Origin: Alphaproteobacteria bacterium | Lineage (GTDB): Bacteria > Pseudomonadota > Alphaproteobacteria > Rs-D84 | Assembly: GCA_017443235.1 (NCBI GenBank) | Contig: JAFSOV010000005.1 | Location: 1-52,453, forward strand | Length of the DNA: 52,453 nt | Reading direction: 5' to 3' | In this document: positions 24,068-31,923 of the stretch, one piece after another | Layout: each line of letters begins with the position of its first letter | Position numbering within the stretch: position 1 is the first letter of the stretch | The notes under the pieces: generated by a model | The model's input: the letters and a program-made list of their open reading frames with translations, nothing else | Database searches by the model: none | What the model was told of the DNA's origin: nothing | Position numbers and translations under genes: made by a program

Positions 24068-25534
24068 CTATTTCCCCATTATTTTGGTTGGGCGGTTATC
24101 CAATCCCGCGAATTGTTCGATATGCCGCGCCAATTGCAGAACGCGAACATCATCAAACATTTTTCCAACAACCTGCATACCCAACGGCAGACCGTTTTGC
24201 GCCATACCGCATGGAACACTTACCGCCGGCACGCCCGCCAAATTCATTGCGACCGTGAACAAATCCAAAGCGTAATATTCCAATGGTGTCATATCTGAAT
24301 CCAGTGGCATCGCCGTTCCCGCGCCCGCCGGACAAATAATCATATCGCATTGTTCAAATGCGCGATTAAAACCGTCGGCAATCATGCGGCGAACGCGTGC
24401 GGCCTGCATGAAATACACTTCATAAGATTCAGATGATAAAACCGCGGTACCGATAATCATACGGCGTTTAACTTCATCGCCGAATCCGGCGGCGCGTGTC
24501 TTTTTATATGTATCGTATATATCTTTGCCTTCGACACGCAGACCATAGCGCACCCCATCATATCGGGCAAGATTCGATGATGCCTCGGCCGGGGCAATGA
24601 TATAGTATGCCGCCAATGCGTCCAAAATATTTGGAATTGAAACCTCGACTATTTCTGCACCGGCGGATTTCAAATCTGCAATACGCCGGTCGAACAATGT
24701 TTTCATATCGTCAGAAATTTTTACGTTTGCGAATTCGCGAATAACACCAACACGCAATTTTTTGCCATTGCCCAAAATTGGTTTCAAAGGCGTTTCTAGA
24801 TTTAAATGAAAATCGGCACTTGTCGAATCTTTGGGGTCGTGTCCCGCCATTGCCGAAAGCAACAATGCCGCATCATCAACCGTGCGTGCGATGGGACCAG
24901 GTGTATCCAAACTGGATGCAAATGCAACACATCCCCAACGCGATGACAGGCCGTATGTTGGTTTCATACCGACCAAACCAGTTATCGAACACGGAAAACG
25001 AATTGACCCACCGGTGTCTGTGCCGGTTGCGCCCATTGCCATACCAGATGCGACCGCAGATGTTGAACCACCCGATGAGCCGCCGGCGGTTAAATGTTTT
25101 TCCATTTGCCATGGGTTTACCGGTGCACCAAAGTAAGATGTTTTGGAAAATGTTCCCATCGCGAATTCGTCCAGGTTTGCCTTGCCCAGCAACACCGTGC
25201 CGGCATCAATAAATTTTTGTGAAACGGTGGATTCATATTCCGGAATAAAGTTTTCCAACATACGTGACGCCGCCGTTGTGCGAATGCCACGCGTTGCAAA
25301 TAAATCTTTCATTGCGATTGGAATTCCATCCAGCATGCGCGCATCACCATTTTTGATGCGTTCATCCGCCGCGGCGGCATCCGCCATTGCGCGTTCGGCG
25401 GTGACCGTAATATACGCATTTAATTCTGGATTATATTTTTCAATGCGTTCAATGTGCGCGCGCGCCAATTCGGTTGCAGATATTTCGCGCGATTTTAATT
25501 TCTTTAATGCTTCGGTAATGGTCAGGTCTATCAT
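24068..25534 (-). CDS. gatA: Asp/Glu-tRNA amidotransferase subunit A
   Basis: The product is 488 aa, an amidase-signature enzyme. The catalytic Lys is in DGIPIAMKDLFATRG, and the Gly/Ser-rich signature GGSSGGSTSAVASGMAMGATGTDTGGSIR carries the Ser-cisSer-Lys triad residues. It liberates ammonia from glutamine and channels it to GatB. It is the last gene of a gatC-hyp-hyp-gatA operon. Confidence 0.96.
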   Translation of the reverse strand: MIDLTITEALKKLKSREISATELARAHIERIEKYNPELNAYITVTAERAMADAAAADERIKNGDARMLDGIPIAMKDLFATRGIRTTAASRMLENFIPEYESTVSQKFIDAGTVLLGKANLDEFAMGTFSKTSYFGAPVNPWQMEKHLTAGGSSGGSTSAVASGMAMGATGTDTGGSIRFPCSITGLVGMKPTYGLSSRWGCVAFASSLDTPGPIARTVDDAALLLSAMAGHDPKDSTSADFHLNLETPLKPILGNGKKLRVGVIREFANVKISDDMKTLFDRRIADLKSAGAEIVEVSIPNILDALAAYYIIAPAEASSNLARYDGVRYGLRVEGKDIYDTYKKTRAAGFGDEVKRRMIIGTAVLSSESYEVYFMQAARVRRMIADGFNRAFEQCDMIICPAGAGTAMPLDSDMTPLEYYALDLFTVAMNLAGVPAVSVPCGMAQNGLPLGMQVVGKMFDDVRVLQLARHIEQFAGLDNRPTKIMGK

Positions 25535-25540
25535 AGTTTC

Positions 25541-25873
25541 CTACCTTGATTTTTTGTTTGGTATATTTGTAAATATTTGTCGGGCGATTTTATATGGACA
25601 TTTGCCATCGCGCATGCGTTGTAAACATTTTTGAATTTTGTTTTCCGTTGGTTTTTGTGCGTTTGGCGACATACATTTAAATTTTATATCGTCGCAATGA
25701 ATAAAGAAAGTGTCCCCGAAATAATCTGGTTTTTGCAAATGCATATTGGTTAAACATTCACATGCTTTGTAATCCCATACAATGTTGGTCACATATACAT
25801 CTTTACCGTTTTTGTGCTGTACGGTTTTGTTAATATCATTCGTTACAAAAATGATTTTTTTTGTTTTGCTCAT
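25541..25873 (-). CDS. Hypothetical protein inside the gat operon (110 aa)
   Basis: The product starts MSKTKKIIFVTNDINKTV and has five cysteines (CECL, HCDD, KCMS, KCLQ and KCPY) and a basic C-terminal KKSR tail. Of three in-frame ATGs (25879, 25876, 25873), the last is best spaced from the AGG of the ribosome-binding region. It lies between another Cys-containing hypothetical (7-base gap) and gatA (6-base gap), so it is co-transcribed with the amidotransferase. No family was recognised. The paired cysteines might bind metal, but no clear zinc-finger spacing is seen. Confidence 0.7.
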   Translation of the reverse strand: MSKTKKIIFVTNDINKTVQHKNGKDVYVTNIVWDYKACECLTNMHLQKPDYFGDTFFIHCDDIKFKCMSPNAQKPTENKIQKCLQRMRDGKCPYKIARQIFTNIPNKKSR

Positions 25874-25880
25874 CATCATC

Positions 25881-26309
25881 CTATCTTTGTTTTACATATT
25901 GTTTTGGGAATAATACTTCGCCGACAAATTTTTTTATAAATGGTGAAGTGCATTGTCCGTCCTGCATACACAGTGGACATGTCGACGGGCATCCCGGCCA
26001 ACATTCACGATTTTCTTCATCGGTAATAATTTCGACAATCAATTCGTTCTTTTTGTTCTTTGGGCGCAACGGCATAAATATTTTTGGCGCGTCAAAGCCA
26101 CGCGAATGAATCACATATTTATCAAAATGCACATTAAATGCACAGGTATTATAGTAATGCCCATCGGCAAACGGATGACGACCGCGAATATAATTCAAAA
26201 AATCTTGGGTTTGTTGTTCGGTCCATGTGCCCAACTTTAATTTTGTTGGCGCGCGTCTATCCGGGGAATAGGTTGTAAGAATTACATTTGTTTCTTTCTT
26301 GACCGCCAT
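25881..26309 (-). CDS. Hypothetical Cys-containing protein inside the gat operon (142 aa)
   Basis: The product starts MAVKKETNVILTTYSPDRRA and ends with a cysteine cluster ENRECWPGCPSTCPLCMQ then GQCTSPF. Such CxxxC/CxxC spacing could bind zinc or an Fe-S cluster; this is inferred from the pattern only. The start at 26309 follows GGAGATTAAA and overlaps the end of gatC in the usual coupled way; an upstream extension would shadow gatC. Together with the next gene it interrupts gatC and gatA. No family was recognised. Confidence 0.7.
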   Translation of the reverse strand: MAVKKETNVILTTYSPDRRAPTKLKLGTWTEQQTQDFLNYIRGRHPFADGHYYNTCAFNVHFDKYVIHSRGFDAPKIFMPLRPKNKKNELIVEIITDEENRECWPGCPSTCPLCMQDGQCTSPFIKKFVGEVLFPKQYVKQR

Positions 26310-26310
26310 T

Positions 26311-26607
26311 TTAATCTCCTTCCATAACCTTGGGAACCGCAAAGTATCCGCGCGAAACGCCCGCCTTGTCGGGTGCATTTGCCAAAACCGCATCACGAAT
26401 ACCGCCATCGGTGACCACGTCGTGACGGCGGGGCAGGGTATGTTCCGCCGGCGACAGCATTGGTTCAACCCCACGCGTGTCGATTTGCTTTAATTTATCA
26501 ATCCATTCAACGACGGAATCAATGTTCATCGTTTCCAGTTTTTCATCCGGAATATCAATTTTAATCAGGTCTGCGAACTTATGTAATTGTTGCTTGCTAA
26601 ATGCCAT
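26311..26607 (-). CDS. gatC: Asp/Glu-tRNA amidotransferase subunit C
   Basis: The product is 98 aa. It has the GatC helix pair (LIKIDIPDEKLETMNIDSVVEWIDKLKQID) and the wrapping tail RGVEPMLSP...LPRRHDVVTDGG, ending RGYFAVPKVME, which is diagnostic. GatC stabilises GatA and its contact with GatB. It is the first gene of the minus-strand gatC-hyp-hyp-gatA operon and divergent from ruvX with a 37-base gap. Confidence 0.93.
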   Translation of the reverse strand: MAFSKQQLHKFADLIKIDIPDEKLETMNIDSVVEWIDKLKQIDTRGVEPMLSPAEHTLPRRHDVVTDGGIRDAVLANAPDKAGVSRGYFAVPKVMEGD

Positions 26608-26644
26608 TTTGGATCCTATATTTAAGTGCAGAGGTGATTATACA

Positions 26645-27100
26645 ATGATTTTGTCGAATTTCAAGGTTTTTCCCCGCACCGGTCGATTGATAGGAATCGA
26701 TTGGGGCGCGCGGCGCACCGGGGTTGCGGTATCGTGTGCCGATGGTATGATTGTGTCGGTGCGACCGGCAATTTCAATGTCGAAATACAACCACCAAGAA
26801 TTGGCGGCGCATATTGTGCAGATTGCCAAAGATGAAAGGGTTTCCGGAATTGTAATCGGTTTGCCGTTGCGTACAGACGAAACTGAATCGGAAACAACAA
26901 AAACGGTTCGTGAGTTTGCGGATGTGTTGGCGGCTGCAACCGATATACCAATTATATTTATTGATGAAACATTGTCATCCGCCGCGGCCCAGGAAGAAAT
27001 GGGACGTGTGCGCCCGCGCGATATCAAGGAAAAATTGGATTCCAATGCCGCCCGCGTAATTTTGGAAAACGCAATTGCGATGCTGAACCGTTCGTTTTAG
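26645..27100 (+). CDS. ruvX: RuvX/YqgF-family RNase H-fold nuclease
   Basis: The product is 151 aa. It has the YqgF pattern: RLIGIDWGARRTGVAVS (catalytic Asp), IVIGLPLRTDETES, IIFIDETLSSAAAQ and KLDSNAARVILENAI. Members act in 16S pre-rRNA 5'-end maturation and were also proposed as Holliday-junction resolvases. The start at 26645 has GAGGTGATT upstream. Its TAG stop is the first half of the 11-mer TAGTGGTTAGT that opens the repeat-rich cassette downstream. Confidence 0.93.
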   Translation: MILSNFKVFPRTGRLIGIDWGARRTGVAVSCADGMIVSVRPAISMSKYNHQELAAHIVQIAKDERVSGIVIGLPLRTDETESETTKTVREFADVLAAATDIPIIFIDETLSSAAAQEEMGRVRPRDIKEKLDSNAARVILENAIAMLNRSF

Positions 27101-27235
27101 TGGTTAGTCCGTCCCGGCACCGTTTGGTGCCGCGGCCGCGACGGGTCCGCCATAGGGCTAAGCAGTTGTGATGCGGGCCACAGAATAATTCTGTAATATT
27201 CGTCACAGGTTTATAGACCCTGTCCCGGACCAAGC

Positions 27236-27430
27236 CCGGGATGACGGCGGATTTCCGCCGGTTTTTGTGTGCAAGTTGGTCACAAAAAAGGTACGTTTAT
27301 GTCCATTACTTTTTTTAGAAATTGCGATTCAGTAAAATCAATGACTTATAAAAACTGACCCCTGGTCACAAAAAAGGTACCTTTTTTGTTACACTATAAA
27401 CCGAGGAATAAAGGGGAAAATATGAGCAAA
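27236..27430 (+). promoter_or_regulatory. Conserved ~195-bp upstream block, copy 1
   Basis: This block closely matches 52008-52203, including the first codons of both genes (ATGAGCAAA). It begins with a hairpin CGGCGGA (27245-27251) / TCCGCCG (27254-27260) plus a T-run, usable as the ruvX terminator. It then carries a half-site GTCACAAAAAAGGTAC (27279-27294) and, exactly 86 bases further, a 28-bp palindrome (27365-27392). A TATAAA (27395-27400) and a GAGGAATAAAGGGG ribosome-binding region follow. The palindrome would overlap the -35 region, suggesting an operator. Confidence 0.75.
27365..27392. promoter_or_regulatory. 28-bp palindrome, candidate operator or recombination site
   Basis: The arms GTCACAAAAAAGGT and ACCTTTTTTGTTAC pair at 13 of 14 positions around the central GGTACC. 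An identical 28-mer lies at 52137-52164 before the third target-like gene. The single-arm relative is at 27279 (and 52051), 86 bases upstream in both copies. The arrangement resembles a repressor operator with an auxiliary site. Confidence 0.7.
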
Positions 27431-27919
27431 GTTTTATTATTCGGTGCGATTGCATCTGTTTTGGCAATAAATTTAGTATTTGCGGACCCGGTCACCGTAA
27501 CCACCCAAGATTATGTGGATACGGCGGTCGCCACCAAACAGGATAAAATTACCGCCAAAACCGACGAGTATTATCCGGATTCAGTCATAACAGATACGGA
27601 AACCAATGGCACGGTCTCCAAACGCTTGGTTGTATATGGAGATCCATACAATGCCTGGTTCGTAGACGATACAGCGATTGGGGCCGCGCTTTTTCAAGGT
27701 GCGTTATTATCTACCCTACCACGATATGTAGATGGAATTTATAATTATAGTGATGCCGAACTAAAAAATGCTGTGGTGTCCGCCGGTGTTCTGGACAAGG
27801 CATTCAAGTCAACCCACCTGTTCATATCGACCAAACAGAAGACAAAAGTCTGTGTTCAATATATTGACGGTGCGGCGGAAACCAGTGAAAATTGTTTGCT
27901 GTGGAACCTGCCAGATTAG
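27422..27919 (+). CDS. Short paralogue of the DGR target, no variable region
   Basis: The product is 165 aa with a signal peptide (about 1-21, ending VFA), followed by DPVTVTTQDYVDTAVATKQD, nearly identical in pattern to the DGR target (DPVTVTSRDYVDTTVGARQN). Similarity continues to the C-terminal VCVQYIDGAAETSENCLLW, which aligns with TCAEYATPGDATTECILW at about 150-168 of the target. It then stops two codons later, exactly before the lectin-like part. There is no VR here. It may be a truncated relic or a genuine short family member. The AAAGGGG site and ATG at 27422 are shared with the gene at 52195. Confidence 0.8.
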   Translation: MSKVLLFGAIASVLAINLVFADPVTVTTQDYVDTAVATKQDKITAKTDEYYPDSVITDTETNGTVSKRLVVYGDPYNAWFVDDTAIGAALFQGALLSTLPRYVDGIYNYSDAELKNAVVSAGVLDKAFKSTHLFISTKQKTKVCVQYIDGAAETSENCLLWNLPD

Positions 27920-28116
27920 CATATAGTTCCCCTCCTGTGGATGGGTGGTCTCGCTGTAGCAAAGCGAAAGCGGGACGGGGTGGGGGTAAAAAATATCGTT
28001 GGCGACATCCGCCTACGCCACTTTGTTAAAACTTCGTGGTGCAAGCGCCAAGGCTACGGCGCGACAGGCCTCCCGGTGTTCCACACCGTACTCCTCCGTG
28101 GGAGGAGAACTAACCA
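27920..28116. repeat. Repeat mosaic downstream of the short paralogue
   Basis: No gene is seen. The region contains TCTCGCTGTAGCAAAGCG-AAAGCGGGACG and TTGTTAAAACTTCGTGGTGC, close relatives of units at about 16918-16983, plus a CTCCTCC-GTG-GGAGGAG hairpin (28091-28107). It ends in the inverted copy of the 11-mer that opens the cassette. The shared units link this gap with the one before tRNA-Lys. Confidence 0.65.
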
Positions 28117-29148
28117 CTAATCTTCGTCTTTATCGGGAATTTTTCCGTCCGCGGACAGCAGGACCGCAATCCAACGCGTGGAATCAAACTGGGCCGTGAT
28201 GATAAATGTTGCCACCAATAATGGAACACTGAAAAACATTCCGGCCACGCCCCATATTAAGCCCCAAAATACCAAATTGATTAAAATGGCCAGTGTCGAA
28301 AGGTTTAATGTTTTTCCCGTCAATTTTGGTTCTATGATATTTCCAAACAGTAATTGCAGACCAATCAGTCCCAACGACAGCAAGACCAATTCATTTAATG
28401 TTGCGCCCGTTAAAATCGCAAACAATATTGGCAATATACAACTGATAATCGCGCCGATTGTTGGAATATAACTTAAAATAAAAATCACAAATGCCCATAC
28501 GCCGGCGAATTCCAATCCCAACATGTACATCCATATGTACGATATTATGCCGGTTATGCCTGACACCAATGTCTTCATAAATAAATATCTTTTCATATTT
28601 TCATCGATACTGTTCAGGATGAAACTCATTTTTTTATGTTGGGTTTTATTCGGGAATAATTCCGCCAATTTCTTGTGAAACGTGCTTTGTTCAACAAACA
28701 TAAATATCATATACACAATGACCATGCCCATTGATGTCGCCAATTTCGCAACCGAAGAACCAATGTTTGATACAATCTTTTCAATACTGGGCATCGCGAC
28801 GCCGGAAATATCCAATCCAAATGTGTCGTCTATGTATTTCCACATTATATTCATTTTATCTTGAATTTCCGGAATTGCCGGTAATATTTCCACAAACATT
28901 GGGCGGACGCGTGTCGCAAACAGGTATATCAAACCGACATATGTTGCGATGGAAAATATATGTGACATTATGTTGAACAGTACCGCAATTTCATGGCGCC
29001 GTGGGGTTGCCGGTAAAATCTTGCGATAATATGTCGCCGTTGCATTTATCAAATACCACAAAAATGTCGCCACCAGAAGAGGGATAAAAATCGAACTGCC
29101 AATCCAGAGCAGAAGAATCAGTCCCGCAAATAAAATAAGTCCGTTCAT
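28117..29148 (-). CDS. AI-2E/PerM-family membrane permease
   Basis: The product is 343 aa with about seven or eight membrane helices. It has the PerM layout: an N-terminal helix pair, a soluble mid region (about 85-135), and a C-terminal half with LSYIPTIGAIISCILPILFA and GNIIEPKLTGKTLNLSTLAI, the family signature. Members include the proposed AI-2 exporter TqsA and Na+/H+ antiporters, so the substrate is open. It lies 25 bases downstream of sufC on the same strand and may be the end of that operon. Confidence 0.88.
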   Translation of the reverse strand: MNGLILFAGLILLLWIGSSIFIPLLVATFLWYLINATATYYRKILPATPRRHEIAVLFNIMSHIFSIATYVGLIYLFATRVRPMFVEILPAIPEIQDKMNIMWKYIDDTFGLDISGVAMPSIEKIVSNIGSSVAKLATSMGMVIVYMIFMFVEQSTFHKKLAELFPNKTQHKKMSFILNSIDENMKRYLFMKTLVSGITGIISYIWMYMLGLEFAGVWAFVIFILSYIPTIGAIISCILPILFAILTGATLNELVLLSLGLIGLQLLFGNIIEPKLTGKTLNLSTLAILINLVFWGLIWGVAGMFFSVPLLVATFIITAQFDSTRWIAVLLSADGKIPDKDED

Positions 29149-29173
29149 GTGTCCCCCCTTTGGTTCATTTATA

Positions 29174-29854
29174 TTATTTTATCATAACTTTGCCATTTGA
29201 CAAAGTGGTTGTGTGCGTTGGTGCAACCATTTCGGTAAAATCATTTTGATGTGATATAAATATAAATGTTGTGTTCGGCACAGATTTAATTGTGTCGGCA
29301 ATTTGCGCCTTGACCGTGGCATCCGCCCCGGAATCCGGTTCGTCCAGAATTGCAAGTTTTGGATTGGTCATAATAAGACGCAATAACATTATGCGTTTAC
29401 GTTCACCGCCCGAAAAACCAACATTCACAGACCGATTTAACCAATCGCGTGGAATGTTTAATTGTTCGCGTGCCGATTCCAACATTTCCAGAAATTCGCC
29501 CATTGGTAAATCTTTGCCGGTTTGAAAATGACGATGGGCGGCGATGGAATGTTTCAAAAAACTGATAATGGTCAGTCCCGGTATTTCCGGAACGTTTTGC
29601 GCGCCAACAAAAATTCCTGACAGTGCACGCGTTGTTGCGTTGTCGTGTGTAATGTCGCGGCCATCGAAAATTATTTGACCGCTGTCCACGCTGTACATTG
29701 GATTCCCGGCAATTGCACCGACCAGGGTTGATTTGCCCGAACCGTTATGACCGCATATCAAATGGCGGGCACCCGTATCCACAGACATATTCATATCGGT
29801 CAATAATTTTTTACCATTAAATGACACATTCAAATTTTTTATCTCTAGAATCAT
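29174..29854 (-). CDS. sufC: Fe-S assembly ATPase SufC
   Basis: The product is 226 aa, an ABC-type ATPase. It has Walker A GHNGSGKS (about 35-42), a Q-loop region FVGAQNVPEIPG, the signature FSGGERKR, Walker B LAILDEPDSGAD with SufC's D-S-G-A/L-D pattern, and the H-loop FIFISHQ. SufC drives the SufBCD scaffold. It overlaps sufB by 4 bases. The length is slightly below E. coli SufC (248 aa). Confidence 0.94.
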   Translation of the reverse strand: MILEIKNLNVSFNGKKLLTDMNMSVDTGARHLICGHNGSGKSTLVGAIAGNPMYSVDSGQIIFDGRDITHDNATTRALSGIFVGAQNVPEIPGLTIISFLKHSIAAHRHFQTGKDLPMGEFLEMLESAREQLNIPRDWLNRSVNVGFSGGERKRIMLLRLIMTNPKLAILDEPDSGADATVKAQIADTIKSVPNTTFIFISHQNDFTEMVAPTHTTTLSNGKVMIK

Positions 29855-31194
29855 TTTTTACCCCCTGTGGTCAATGCCATTTGAATAAGTTGTTTTGATT
29901 CAACCAAAAATTCCATTGGTAATCTTGATAATATCGGTGTCGCCATAGAACCGATAATCAACGCCGTGGCGGTATCATCATCCAAACCCGCCATATTCAA
30001 ATATAATAATTGTGTGGCGTCAATTGCACCGGTGGCGGCCTCGTGCGTTTGGATGTTGTCGCAATTTTCATACACTATATCGGGCAATGCGTTGGTTTTT
30101 GCCGTATTGCCGATTATGCGTGTGTCGCATTTAGATACGTTTTTGCCGCCCGTACCGGAAAATTTTACCAAACTGCGAAATGTTTGACGCGACCAATCCA
30201 ATGCAACCCCGTATGATAATATATTGGATGTAGTGTTGTTCCCAATGTGCAACATTTTTGTTCCGGTGTCACTTTGTTGACCGCCGCGTGTTATGGTCAA
30301 CGAATAAAAATCACTGGCGGAACCATCGCCGTATAAAATGGTTGATGGGTATTTCCATGTCATTGCAGAACCGACCTCAAACTGAGTCCAATCCAGGCGC
30401 GCGTTTGCATAACACTTGCCACGTTTTGTCACAAAATTTAATATGCCACTATTGTTGTATACGCCGGATTCCGGTGCATTGCCGGCGTGCCAATTTTGAA
30501 CGGTCGCATATTTTACGTGCGCGCCATCCATAACAACAATTTCAACAACCCCACTGTGCAGTTGATGATTTGGACGACGGGGGGCACTGCAACCTTCCAT
30601 ATAACTTAGTTTTGAACCGGTGTCCGCAATAATCAGTGTGCGTTCGAATTGACCGATTTTTGCGGTTTCGATTCTAAAATAACTGGCCAAATCGATTGGG
30701 CATTCGGTGTTTGGTGGAATATATACAAATGTGCCATCGGAAAACACCGCCGAATTTAATGCCGCAAAAAAATTATCCGCAACCGGTACAACCGTCCCAA
30801 GATATTTTTTTACCAATTCAGGATGCTGTTTCACCGCATCGGCAAACGACATAAAAATAATGCCGCGTGCCGCCAATTCCGCCGTATAGGACGTATGAAC
30901 AGACGAACTGTCGATTACTGTGTCGGTTGCCATCCCAAGCAGGGCGCGTTGTTCATTTTCCGGCAAACCCATTTTATCGTATGTGGGTTTCAGGTCACTG
31001 TTATCAATCGGTTTTTGTTCGTTATAGTAATTTAATGTTGCATAATCAATTGGCGCGTAATCGATTTCCGCCCAATGGGGTTCGGTCATTTTTTGCCAAA
31101 TGTGCAACGCATCAATTCGCCAATCGGTCAACCATTTCGGCTCACCCCGAAGTGCAGAAATTTCCCGAACAAGATTTTCATCTGGTCCCGTCAT
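29851..31194 (-). CDS. sufB: Fe-S assembly scaffold protein SufB
   Basis: The product is 447 aa. It has the SufB beta-helix features: YMEGCSAPRRPNHQLHSGVVEI, LNFVTKRGKCYANARLDWTQ, and the C-terminal HEAATGAIDATQLLYLN typical of SufB. SufB assembles nascent clusters with SufC. No sufD is adjacent, so this operon encodes only part of the usual SufBCD scaffold; sufS and sufE are at 7122-8972. The insertion ESGVYNNSGI before NFVTKRG is a little longer than usual. Confidence 0.92.
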   Translation of the reverse strand: MTGPDENLVREISALRGEPKWLTDWRIDALHIWQKMTEPHWAEIDYAPIDYATLNYYNEQKPIDNSDLKPTYDKMGLPENEQRALLGMATDTVIDSSSVHTSYTAELAARGIIFMSFADAVKQHPELVKKYLGTVVPVADNFFAALNSAVFSDGTFVYIPPNTECPIDLASYFRIETAKIGQFERTLIIADTGSKLSYMEGCSAPRRPNHQLHSGVVEIVVMDGAHVKYATVQNWHAGNAPESGVYNNSGILNFVTKRGKCYANARLDWTQFEVGSAMTWKYPSTILYGDGSASDFYSLTITRGGQQSDTGTKMLHIGNNTTSNILSYGVALDWSRQTFRSLVKFSGTGGKNVSKCDTRIIGNTAKTNALPDIVYENCDNIQTHEAATGAIDATQLLYLNMAGLDDDTATALIIGSMATPILSRLPMEFLVESKQLIQMALTTGGKK

Positions 31195-31742
31195 TTATCA
31201 CCTTCGTCGGTTGTTGCCAATTGATATGCCTGGGTAAAGAAAGTAAGTGATTGCCCTAGCAGGCCATTTATAAATGTCTTGGTCAAAATTCCATCCGGTT
31301 CAGATTCAGACAGGTGCCGCAACAAATTGTCTGCGCGATTCATATAGTTTGATACATTGCGTTTAACTTCGGCATCCAATTTTATTGCACGGCGCAGTTT
31401 TTCCATAACGAACGGGTTTTTTGCGTATTCATCAATCAGCCCACCCAATGTGCGCCACAGTGGATGTTCGGTCGTGTTTCGTGGCATTATGTCCAATGCC
31501 GCCAAAATAGGAATCAAGTTTTGCAAAAGGTCTTGATAAATCATTTCGGCGTGTTCGGCAACCGCATTTGTTGCAGATTTGCTTTTCAACAAACTTTGAA
31601 TTTTTACAATCAGGTTATATTGAAATCCTGCATTTTTTTCCAATGCACCAATTCGCCGATACGCATTCACCGCCATAAACAATATCGTTCCGGTCATAAC
31701 CGTTAAAAGTCCCAAAATAATCCAAAAAAGTGTGTTTTGCAT
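31191..31742 (-). CDS. Membrane-anchored hypothetical protein, sufB operon
   Basis: The product is 183 aa with one N-terminal transmembrane helix (about 5-26, FWIILGLLTVMTGTILFMAV). A helical soluble domain with coiled-coil character follows (KIQSLLKSKSATNAVAEHAE, VKRNVSNYMNRADNLLRHL). It overlaps sufB by 4 bases, so it is the first gene of the sufB-sufC operon and probably translationally coupled. No family was recognised. A topology of N-in or N-out cannot be decided. Confidence 0.65.
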   Translation of the reverse strand: MQNTLFWIILGLLTVMTGTILFMAVNAYRRIGALEKNAGFQYNLIVKIQSLLKSKSATNAVAEHAEMIYQDLLQNLIPILAALDIMPRNTTEHPLWRTLGGLIDEYAKNPFVMEKLRRAIKLDAEVKRNVSNYMNRADNLLRHLSESEPDGILTKTFINGLLGQSLTFFTQAYQLATTDEGDK

Positions 31743-31856
31743 ATTTTTATTCCCTTTTTTATATCACAGAGTATATCATCTTTTATCGATTCGTGCGATT
31801 TTATATGCACATTTTTACAAAAAAATAAAAAACATCAACAGATGCATTTTTAGGTC

Positions 31857-31885
31857 TTGCACAGATTCGGTCAAATTGTTATAAT
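31857..31885 (+). promoter_or_regulatory. Strong promoter for the pilus-like operon
   Basis: TTGCAC (31857-31862) and TATAAT (31880-31885) are spaced by 17 bases, with the start codon 39 bases downstream. It lies in the divergent gap after the membrane protein of the suf operon. Confidence 0.72.
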
Positions 31886-31923
31886 GACATATAAATAAGG
31901 AATAATTAGGAAAGGAAGTTCTT

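Larger units (their letters stand above)
27098..28119. mobile_element. Putative cassette bounded by an 11-bp inverted repeat
   Basis: TAGTGGTTAGT at 27098-27108 is matched perfectly, inverted, by ACTAACCACTA at 28109-28119. Each copy begins with the TAG stop codon of the flanking gene (ruvX on the left, the permease on the minus strand at the right). Between them lie GC-rich hairpins, a conserved upstream block, the short paralogue of the DGR target and a repeat mosaic. There is no transposase or integrase. It is called as a putative non-autonomous insertion or repeat-bounded cassette; mobility is inferred only from the boundaries. Confidence 0.45.

Noticed and set aside
23848..24298. Protein-coding frames over tRNA-Phe and the end of gatA
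   Set aside because: They run through the tRNA and antisense to gatA without start signals.
26477..26644. Longer upstream start for ruvX
   Set aside because: The extension overlaps gatC on the other strand and lacks a ribosome-binding site, whereas GAGGTGATT precedes the ATG at 26645.
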